Source of the DNA: an uncultured Clostridia bacterium
GTDB lineage: Bacteria; Bacillota_A; Clostridia; Oscillospirales; Ruminococcaceae
Direction of reading: 5' to 3'
Assembly: GCA_947169455.1 (NCBI GenBank)
Contig: CAMVPV010000106.1
Span: 1-5,793 of the forward strand
DNA length: 5,793 nt
Shown: one piece after another, positions 1 to 5,793 of the stretch
Position numbering within the stretch: position 1 is the stretch's first letter
How the letters are laid out: every line of letters starts with the position of its first letter
Translations under genes and position numbers: made by a program
Notes under the pieces: model-generated
Told to the model about the DNA's origin: nothing
The model's database searches: none
Seen by the model: only the letters and a program-made list of their open reading frames with translations

Positions 1-369
1 CTGCGAGCGCAGTTCCGCGGCGTTCGACAGATTGCCGTTATGCGCTATCGCCATACGTCCTTTACGGTGATTTACCACGATCGGCTGACAGTTGCGGCGG
101 TCATTCCCGCCGGTGGTGGAATATCGTACATGACCCACCGCTATGTTACCGTGCGGGAGCTCCGAAAGCACCTGCTTCGTGAACACATCGCCCACAAGAC
201 CCGTATCCTTGTGCGCAGCGATAACGCCGTCATCGCTGACCGCTATCCCGCAGCCTTCCTGTCCGCGGTGCTGCAATGAATACAGCCCGTAATAGACAAG
301 CTCCGCGAGCGTGTCCTTTTTCTGCGAATATATCCCGAAAATCCCGCATTCTTCATGGATACCGCTCAT
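1..369 (-). CDS. purF: Amidophosphoribosyltransferase (PurF), N-terminal glutaminase domain, 3' end outside the window
   Basis: PurF catalyses the first committed step of de novo purine synthesis: glutamine + PRPP + water gives 5-phosphoribosylamine, glutamate and pyrophosphate, in the cytoplasm. I translated 123 residues from an ATG at 369-367; the frame is still open at base 1. The visible part is a class II (Ntn-type) glutamine amidotransferase domain. It starts with a 7-residue propeptide, MSGIHEE, followed by Cys8, the expected nucleophile after self-cleavage (CGIFGIY). Next come YYGLYSLQHRGQEGCGI at about 26-42, GHVRYSTTGG at 79-88 (Arg82 expected to bind glutamine) and AHNGNL at 109-114 (Asn111/Gly112 of the oxyanion region). 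The LQHRGQE phrase and the cleaved EE-Cys start separate PurF from GlmS, AsnB and GltB. The phosphoribosyltransferase domain and any Fe-S cysteines lie beyond the edge, so it cannot be shown that the full gene is intact. The start overlaps the gltD stop as ATGA, suggesting translational coupling to gltBD. Confidence 0.93.
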   Translation of the reverse strand, partial: MSGIHEECGIFGIYSQKKDTLAELVYYGLYSLQHRGQEGCGIAVSDDGVIAAHKDTGLVGDVFTKQVLSELPHGNIAVGHVRYSTTGGNDRRNCQPIVVNHRKGRMAIAHNGNLSNAAELRSQ

Positions 370-1835
370 ATCGCGCCGTCCTTGTTCATGAGGTACGAAT
401 CGACCTCCGCTGCGCAGTCCCTGCCTTCGCGTATCGCCCACACCACGAGCGACTGACCTCTGTGCATATCACCCGCCGTGAACACCTTTTCAACGCTCGT
501 TTTATAGTGACCGTTTCCGGTGCTCACGCAGTTCCGCTGTGTGAGATCAACGCCGAACGCCTTTGTGATGTACTGCTGTGCTCCGGTAAATCCGGCTGCT
601 ATCAGTACAAGCTCTGCGGGAATGATCTCCTCGCTGCCCTCAACAGGAACGGGTCTGCCGCTCTCAAATGACAGCTTTACGATCTCGACCGCAGTCAGCC
701 TGCCGTCGTCATCCTTTATGAAGCGCTTTACTGTTGTACGGTATATCCTCGGGTCGCTGCCGAATACCGCTATCGCCTCCTCCTGACCGTAATCGGTCTT
801 GAGGACTTTAGGCCATTCCGGCCACTGATTGTTTTCGGTGCGGCACTCCGGCGGCTTCGGCATCATCTCAAGCTGAACGACGCTGCGGCAGCCGTGGCGT
901 ATCGCAGTTGCGGCACAGTCGTTTCCTGTATCTCCGCCGCCGATAACAACGACATTCTTGTATTTTGCGCTGATATACTTCCCGCCCTGTGTCTCCGGGT
1001 CGAGAACCTTTTTCGTGGTGGCTGTCAGAAAATCCACTGCGAAATATATGCCTTCCGCATCGCGCCCGTCCGCATTTATATCGCGCGGCTGAGATGCACC
1101 GCAGGCGAGAACGACTGCGTCATATCCCGACAATACCTCATCGGCGGAGATATCCTTTCCGATATCGGTGTTCATGCGGAAAGCTATGCCCTCTTCTTCC
1201 ATAAGCGCTGTCCTGCGTGCGATGATATGCTTTTCAAGCTTCATGTTCGGTATGCCGTACATCAGCAGACCGCCGGGACGGTCGCTGCGCTCGAATACCG
1301 TTACGCTGTGACCGTATCTGTTGAGCATCTGTGCGCAGGCGAGCCCGGCAGGTCCGGAGCCTATCACTGCGACTTTCTTTCCGGTGCGATGTTCCGGCGG
1401 ACAAGGCTTTATATATCCCGTTTCAAACGCTCTTTCGATTATCGCATATTCATTTTCCTTTACCGTGACTGCTTTGCCGTCAAGCCCGTTGGTACAGGAT
1501 TTTTCACAGAGCGCGGGGCATACACGCGAGGTGAATTCCGGGAACGAGCTCGTCAGCAGGAGCCTTTCCGCAGCTTCGTCCCACAAGCCCTTGTAGATCA
1601 GTTCATTCCATTCGGGGCAGAGATTCCCGAGCGGGCACCCGGACGCCATACCTCCGAGCACTGCACCCGACTGACAGAACGGCACTCCGCAGTTCATGCA
1701 GCGGGCAGCCTGTTCACGGCGCTTTTCCTCTTCGAGCGGGAAATGGAACTCCCTGTACCCGATTATCCTTTCAAGCGGCTTTACCGCGGTATTATCAATA
1801 CGTTCATATTCAAGAAATCCGTCCGGCTTTCCCAT
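366..1835 (-). CDS. gltD: Glutamate synthase [NADPH] small (beta) subunit
   Basis: The FAD and Fe-S subunit of GOGAT takes electrons from NADPH and relays them to FMN in GltB; it is cytoplasmic. The protein has 489 residues, close to the roughly 490 of Gram-positive homologues, and appears complete. The N-terminal Fe-S domain has C46-x2-C49-x4-C54-x12-C67-P, then C106-x3-C110-x3-C114, the pattern for two 4Fe-4S clusters. The FAD Rossmann motif is GSGPAG at 159-164, followed by FERSDRPGGLLMYGIP at 181-196. The NADPH Rossmann motif is GGGDTGNDC at 299-307. The closing FAD motif is TAGD at 453-456, followed by RGQSLVVWAIREGR. I chose the ATG at 1835 because MGKPDGFLEYER is the family N-terminus and GAGGGG lies about 8-9 bases upstream. 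A GTG at 1844 (overlapping the gltB stop as GTGA) and an ATG at 1841 are in frame and would add 3 or 2 residues. The gene begins 5 bases after the gltB stop. Related flavoproteins (NfnB, PreT) share this architecture, but the partner gltB fixes the role. Confidence 0.96.
   Translation of the reverse strand: MGKPDGFLEYERIDNTAVKPLERIIGYREFHFPLEEEKRREQAARCMNCGVPFCQSGAVLGGMASGCPLGNLCPEWNELIYKGLWDEAAERLLLTSSFPEFTSRVCPALCEKSCTNGLDGKAVTVKENEYAIIERAFETGYIKPCPPEHRTGKKVAVIGSGPAGLACAQMLNRYGHSVTVFERSDRPGGLLMYGIPNMKLEKHIIARRTALMEEEGIAFRMNTDIGKDISADEVLSGYDAVVLACGASQPRDINADGRDAEGIYFAVDFLTATTKKVLDPETQGGKYISAKYKNVVVIGGGDTGNDCAATAIRHGCRSVVQLEMMPKPPECRTENNQWPEWPKVLKTDYGQEEAIAVFGSDPRIYRTTVKRFIKDDDGRLTAVEIVKLSFESGRPVPVEGSEEIIPAELVLIAAGFTGAQQYITKAFGVDLTQRNCVSTGNGHYKTSVEKVFTAGDMHRGQSLVVWAIREGRDCAAEVDSYLMNKDGAI
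379..383 (-). promoter_or_regulatory. Ribosome binding site for purF, inside the gltD 3' end
   Basis: On the minus strand AAGGA lies 9 bases upstream of the purF ATG at 369-367. It sits within the last codons of gltD (Asn-Lys-Asp-Gly-Ala-Ile). It supports the ATG as the start and reinitiation by ribosomes finishing gltD. The match to the Shine-Dalgarno consensus is partial. Confidence 0.55.
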
Positions 1836-1840
1836 TTCCA

Positions 1841-4800
1841 TCACCCCCTCATCGCCTCAAATGCTTTGATGCGAGCCTGTTCCGCAGTCATACCCGCGGA
1901 GATATATTCCCTGGTCAGCCCGGTCACCTTCTTGTAATCGTGCGGTATGACCTTCTTGAATTTCGGAAGATATTCTGCAAAATGATCAAGTATCCTGCTT
2001 CCGAGAGCCGAACCGGTATATTTTACGTGTTCCTCTATCAGACCGCGCAGCGTCCGGATATCTTCCTCTTCTTCAACATGGTAATATCCGACGAGTGAGC
2101 GGTTGAGCTTGGTATAAAGGTCGTTTTCGGGATCAAGGACATAAGCTGTCCCTCCGCTCATCCCGGCGGCGAAATTCTTTCCGACCGTTCCGAGTATGAC
2201 CGCCGTTCCGCCCGTCATATACTCGCAGCCGTGATCGCCTGTGCCTTCAACTACCGCCGACGCTCCCGAATTCCTCACGCAGAAGCGCTCGCCCGCGATG
2301 CCGTTTATGAATGCCTTTCCGGAAGTCGCCCCGAACAGTGCCACATTTCCGATGATGATGTTTTCCTCGGCTTTCAGCGGGCTGTTCTTCGACGGGAACA
2401 CCGCGAGCGTTCCGCCCGAAAGTCCCTTTCCGAAATAGTCATTGGAGTCGCCCTCAAGGGTCATCGTCAGTCCCTCAGGTATAAATGCACCGAACGACTG
2501 TCCGCCTGCGCCCTTTGCGGAAACGATGTATGTATCGGCAGGAGCTTTGCGCCCGTGCCTTGTGATGTACGAACCGAGAAGCGTTCCGAAGGTACGGTCA
2601 AGATTGGTCACATCAACACTGATCTGTGCCTTTTCTCCTTTTTCTATCGCATCTGCGAAATGCGGTATCAGCAGCATTTCGTCCTTGGTCTTTTCAAGTG
2701 CGAAATTGAATTTTCTTTCGGGGATATGATGCACCGCACACACGGGAACATCGAGTATCCTTCCGAGATCGAGCCTGCTTTCCGGCGACCCCTCCGGAGC
2801 ATCCTTCCTTTTCAGCAGGTCGGTGCGCCCTACGAGCTCATCTACCGTGCGCACACCGAGCCGTGACATATACTCACGCATATTCTCCGCTATGAAGCGC
2901 ATGAAATTGATGATATATTCCGGCTTGCCGCGGAAACGCTTACGCAGCTCGGGATCCTGTGTCGCAACTCCCACGGGACAGGTATCGAGGTTGCAGACCC
3001 TCATCATCACACAGCCCATCGTTACCAGCGGTGCAGTCGCAAATCCGAATTCCTCTGCGCCGAGACAAGCTGCTATCACAACGTCCCTTCCGGTCATCAG
3101 CTTGCCGTCCGTTTCGATGACGATCTGCTCACGCAGTCCGTTCCGCACAAGCGTCTGGTGCGCCTCCGCAAGTCCGAGCTCCCACGGCAGACCCGCATTA
3201 TGTATCGAACTGTACGGTGCCGCGCCCGTTCCGCCGTCATGACCGGAGACGAGTACGAGCCCCGCGCCTGCCTTTGCGACGCCTGCGGCTATCGTTCCGA
3301 CACCCGCCTCGGAAACGAGCTTCACCGATATGCGCGCATCCTTGTTGGCGTTCTTGAGGTCATATATAAGCTGCGAAAGGTCTTCTATCGAATAGATATC
3401 ATGATGCGGCGGCGGTGATATCAGCGCCACGCCCGGTGTCGAGCGGCGCGTTTTCGCTATCCACGGATACACCTTTCCTCCCGGCAGATGACCTCCCTCA
3501 CCGGGCTTTGCGCCCTGCGCCATTTTTATCTGGAGTTCCTTTGCGGAATTGAGATATTCCGAGGTCACGCCGAAGCGCCCCGACGCTACCTGCTTTATCG
3601 CGGAGCATCTGTCATTATCGGTGCCGGCAGATCTTATGCGTTCTTCCTCTTCTCCGCCCTCGCCGCTGTTGGAGCAGCCGCCTATGCGGTTCATAGCGAG
3701 AGCCATGCACTCATGCGCTTCCTTGGATATCGAGCCGTAGGACATCGCTCCTGTCTTGAAGCGGCGCATGATGCTCTCAGCACTCTCGACCTCATCTATC
3801 GGGATCCCGCTTTCTGGAAATGCAAATTCCAGAGCGGAGCGTATCGTGATGTGACGGTCATCGCCGTCGATCACCTCGGTGTATTTCCTGAATATCTCAT
3901 AATCGTTCTTCCACGCTGACTGCTGCAGCAGATGTATCGCGCGCGGATCGTACAGATGATCCTCGCCGCCCTGCCTGTACCGATGATTTCCGACATCGGT
4001 GAGACCGTTCCGCAGTATATTCGCATTCGGTGCAAATGCTTTTTCGTGAAGTCTGCGCGAACGCGCTTCTATATCGTTCAGTGTGATGCCGCCGATCCTG
4101 CTCAGCGTGTCCGGGAAATATTCGTCGCACACTTCCTTTGATATGCCGAGCGCTTCAAATATCTTTGAGCCCTGATAGGACTGTATCGTGGAGATGCCCA
4201 TTTTCGCAGCGATCTTCACTATACCCGAAACGACTGCTTCTGTATAATCGTTCACAGCGAGCGTGTAATCCTTGCCTATCTGTCCGCGGCGGATGAGATC
4301 GCGTATCGTATCAAGTGCGAGATAGGGGTTCACCGCACCCGCACCGAATCCGAGCAGCGCCGCAAAATGATGCACCTCGCAGGGCTCCGCTGTCTCGACT
4401 ATCAGCGACATGGATGTATCCATACGTGTGCGCACAAGGTAAGAATTCAGCGCCGACACTGCAAGCAGCGAGGGTATCGCAAGATGTTCGCTGTCAACGC
4501 CCCTGTCGGTGAGAATGAGTATCGCCGCATTGTTTTCGTGCGCTCTCTCAGCCTGTTCATACAGCGAATCTATCGCCTGCTCGAGGGTCATATCCTTTGT
4601 GTAGAGCATCGAGATGTCTGCGGTACGGAACCAGTCCGAGGCGGTATGGCGTATCTTCATCATCTCGGTGTTTGTGAGTATCGGATTATGTATTTTCAGA
4701 ACGCGGCAGTTGTTCTCGTCCTCTTTGAGGATATTTCCCTCAAATCCGAGATAAACGCTCGATGAGGTGACTATCTTTTCGCGTATGCTGTCTATCGGCG

Positions 4801-5793
4801 GATTGGTCACCTGTGCAAACATCTGCTTGAAATAATCGAACAGCGGCGGGTCTTTTCTCGAAAGCACCGCGAGCGATCTGTCCGTTCCCATCGAGCCGAC
4901 CGGTTCGCCGGCGTTCATCGCCATCGGAACTATCACCGAGGACAGCTGTTCGTAGGTGTATCCGAAATATTTCTGAAGCCGCAGAAGCTCGCCGCCCTCA
5001 TGGGTTATCGTCTTTTTGTTCGGGACCTTCAGCTCGTTCAGCCTGAAAAGATGCTTGTCCAGCCACTCTCCGTAGGGCTGACGGTGCGCGTATCCGTTCT
5101 TTATATCATCATTGTCGAACAGCTTTCCCTGCACCGTATCCACAAGCAGCATCTTTCCGGGATGCAGACGTTCCTTTCTGATGATATGCGTTTCATCCAG
5201 ATCGAGCGCACCCACCTCCGATGAGAGTATCAGTTCATCGGTATCGGTCAGGTAGCAGCGCGAGGGGCGCAGTCCGTTGCGGTCGAGCACTGCGCCGCAT
5301 ATATCGCCGTCCGAAAAGATTATCGAAGCGGGACCGTCCCACGGTTCGAGCATACTTGCATAATACTGGTAGAAATCGTGAAGGGCGCGGTTCATCGTGT
5401 CGGAATGCTGCCACGGCTCCGGTATGCACATAGTCACCGCGAGCGGGAGAGGCACTCCCGACATCATCATGAATTCAAGAGTATTGTCAAGGCGCGCCGA
5501 ATCGGAACCGGTAACATCTATAAACGGGAAGATATCGCGGAACCTTTCTTCAAGTACGTCAGAATGGAGTATGCTCTCGCGGGAGAGCATCTTGTTGACA
5601 TTGCCGGTGATGGTGTTTATCTCACCGTTGTGGACGATAAGGCGGTTCGGATGTGAGCGTTTCCATGAAGGCTCCGTGTTCGTGGAAAATCTCGAATGTA
5701 CGAGGGCTATCGCGCTTTCGTACCTGCCGCCCGAAAGGTCGTCATAGAAGCGTCGGAGCTCCGAAACGAGGAACATACCCTTATATACTATCG
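1841..5793 (-). CDS. gltB: Glutamate synthase [NADPH] large (alpha) subunit, 5' end outside the window
   Basis: GltB hydrolyses glutamine, channels the ammonia internally and reductively joins it to 2-oxoglutarate on FMN. The frame is open to the right edge: ahead of the Met at 5776-5774 it reads IVYKG, part of the conserved (T)IVYKGMF phrase, so that Met is internal. About 1316 residues are visible and roughly 180-200 N-terminal residues, with the catalytic Cys, are missing. Numbering from that Met: the rest of the amidotransferase domain runs to about 240, with SRFSTNT at 28-34, HNGEIN at 49-54 and Asp92 in TGSDSARLDN. The central domain spans about 242-600. The FMN/2-oxoglutarate barrel spans about 605-1020, with SNSGEGGE at 702-709, GAKPGEGGHLPG at 755-766, SGHDGGTGAAP at 844-854, ETDGKLMTGRDV at 888-899 and the 3Fe-4S motif C922-x5-C928-x4-C933. 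The C-terminal beta-helix spans about 1045-1235, with GGQSFGAF and repeated Gly-rich turns. No frameshift or internal stop is seen. In Bacillus naming this subunit is GltA. Confidence 0.97.
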   Translation of the reverse strand, partial: IVYKGMFLVSELRRFYDDLSGGRYESAIALVHSRFSTNTEPSWKRSHPNRLIVHNGEINTITGNVNKMLSRESILHSDVLEERFRDIFPFIDVTGSDSARLDNTLEFMMMSGVPLPLAVTMCIPEPWQHSDTMNRALHDFYQYYASMLEPWDGPASIIFSDGDICGAVLDRNGLRPSRCYLTDTDELILSSEVGALDLDETHIIRKERLHPGKMLLVDTVQGKLFDNDDIKNGYAHRQPYGEWLDKHLFRLNELKVPNKKTITHEGGELLRLQKYFGYTYEQLSSVIVPMAMNAGEPVGSMGTDRSLAVLSRKDPPLFDYFKQMFAQVTNPPIDSIREKIVTSSSVYLGFEGNILKEDENNCRVLKIHNPILTNTEMMKIRHTASDWFRTADISMLYTKDMTLEQAIDSLYEQAERAHENNAAILILTDRGVDSEHLAIPSLLAVSALNSYLVRTRMDTSMSLIVETAEPCEVHHFAALLGFGAGAVNPYLALDTIRDLIRRGQIGKDYTLAVNDYTEAVVSGIVKIAAKMGISTIQSYQGSKIFEALGISKEVCDEYFPDTLSRIGGITLNDIEARSRRLHEKAFAPNANILRNGLTDVGNHRYRQGGEDHLYDPRAIHLLQQSAWKNDYEIFRKYTEVIDGDDRHITIRSALEFAFPESGIPIDEVESAESIMRRFKTGAMSYGSISKEAHECMALAMNRIGGCSNSGEGGEEEERIRSAGTDNDRCSAIKQVASGRFGVTSEYLNSAKELQIKMAQGAKPGEGGHLPGGKVYPWIAKTRRSTPGVALISPPPHHDIYSIEDLSQLIYDLKNANKDARISVKLVSEAGVGTIAAGVAKAGAGLVLVSGHDGGTGAAPYSSIHNAGLPWELGLAEAHQTLVRNGLREQIVIETDGKLMTGRDVVIAACLGAEEFGFATAPLVTMGCVMMRVCNLDTCPVGVATQDPELRKRFRGKPEYIINFMRFIAENMREYMSRLGVRTVDELVGRTDLLKRKDAPEGSPESRLDLGRILDVPVCAVHHIPERKFNFALEKTKDEMLLIPHFADAIEKGEKAQISVDVTNLDRTFGTLLGSYITRHGRKAPADTYIVSAKGAGGQSFGAFIPEGLTMTLEGDSNDYFGKGLSGGTLAVFPSKNSPLKAEENIIIGNVALFGATSGKAFINGIAGERFCVRNSGASAVVEGTGDHGCEYMTGGTAVILGTVGKNFAAGMSGGTAYVLDPENDLYTKLNRSLVGYYHVEEEEDIRTLRGLIEEHVKYTGSALGSRILDHFAEYLPKFKKVIPHDYKKVTGLTREYISAGMTAEQARIKAFEAMRG
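1845..1850 (-). promoter_or_regulatory. Ribosome binding site for gltD, overlapping the gltB 3' end
   Basis: The minus strand reads GAGGGGG (1850-1844) in the final Met-Arg-Gly codons of gltB. Taking GAGGGG as the site, the spacing to the ATG at 1835 is 9 bases, which is good. To the ATG at 1841 it is only 3, too short. A weaker GAGG at 1858-1855 is 10 bases from the GTG at 1844. The site therefore favours 1835 as the start of gltD. Confidence 0.6.

Noticed and set aside
1..369. The left-end gene as a GlmS, AsnB or second GltB amidotransferase domain
   Set aside because: GlmS and AsnB expose Cys at position 2 after Met removal, and GltB has a different N-terminal signature. The propeptide ending EE-Cys together with YYGLYSLQHRGQE and GHVRYSTTGG is the PurF pattern.
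366..1835. GltD-like protein with another role (NfnB-type transhydrogenase or PreT-type subunit)
   Set aside because: These share the Fe-S plus double-Rossmann layout, but the gene starts MGKPDGFLEYER as GltD does, has GltD length, and directly follows a GltB gene.
894..1937. A 347-codon open frame on the plus strand, antisense to gltD and the end of gltB
   Set aside because: It lies wholly opposite two well-conserved genes and crosses their junction. Its translation is rich in Arg, His and Cys with no recognisable motif. Codon bias of the minus-strand genes (few codons giving reverse-strand stops) explains its length.
2231..2866. A 211-codon open frame on the plus strand opposite gltB
   Set aside because: It is a shadow of the conserved GltB C-terminal region, of low-complexity Arg/Cys/His-rich composition, with no domain recognised.
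3488..3919. A 143-codon plus-strand frame with a somewhat hydrophobic middle (ALAAVGAAAYAV), considered as a small membrane protein
   Set aside because: It lies fully within the antisense of the GltB central/FMN region. The hydrophobic run is the reverse complement of the SNSGEGGEEEE coding stretch, so it is a by-product of that conserved motif.
3897..4130. A 77-codon minus-strand frame inside gltB in another reading frame
   Set aside because: It is an out-of-frame overlap of an intact conserved gene, very Arg/Ser-rich and without motif support.
1..5793. Promoter, terminator, riboswitch, tRNA, CRISPR array, insertion sequence or repeat array
   Set aside because: The longest gap between genes is 5 bases, all sequence is accounted for by three conserved genes, and no repeated units, inverted terminal repeats or stem-loop followed by T-run was seen by eye.

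Overview
The window is densely coding and every gene reads on the minus strand. In transcription order it holds the large subunit of NADPH-dependent glutamate synthase (gltB, 5' end cut off by the window's right edge), the small subunit (gltD, complete), and the start of glutamine phosphoribosylpyrophosphate amidotransferase (purF, cut off by the left edge). Only 5 bases separate gltB from gltD, and gltD overlaps purF by 4 bases, so the three look like one polycistronic unit with coupled translation. There is no intergenic stretch long enough for a promoter, terminator, riboswitch or RNA gene. I saw no repeats, mobile element, tRNA/rRNA or CRISPR array.

The likely source is a Gram-positive anaerobe of the class Clostridia, possibly a Ruminococcus-like gut bacterium. 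This is inference from protein style. GltD has the Bacillus/Clostridia spacing of its iron-sulfur cysteines (C-x2-C-x4-C-x12-C) and the N-terminus MGKPDGFLEYER. PurF has a short propeptide before its catalytic Cys and the phrase LQHRGQEGCGI seen in clostridial PurF. The base composition is moderate, by eye a little above 50% GC, with frequent ATA isoleucine codons. Genus cannot be fixed from the sequence alone.

GltB and GltD together form glutamate synthase (GOGAT), which converts L-glutamine + 2-oxoglutarate + NADPH to two L-glutamates. GltD takes electrons from NADPH through FAD and passes them through Fe-S clusters to the FMN and 3Fe-4S centre in GltB. GltB hydrolyses glutamine in its N-terminal amidotransferase domain and channels the ammonia to the FMN site. 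PurF uses the same kind of N-terminal-nucleophile glutaminase domain to transfer glutamine nitrogen to PRPP, the first committed step of purine synthesis. All three genes therefore serve use of the glutamine amide nitrogen.

No previously undescribed system is visible. The point most worth a second look is the gene order gltB-gltD-purF with an ATGA overlap, because purF more usually lies inside a purine biosynthesis cluster. The remaining notes concern start-codon choice and truncated ends.
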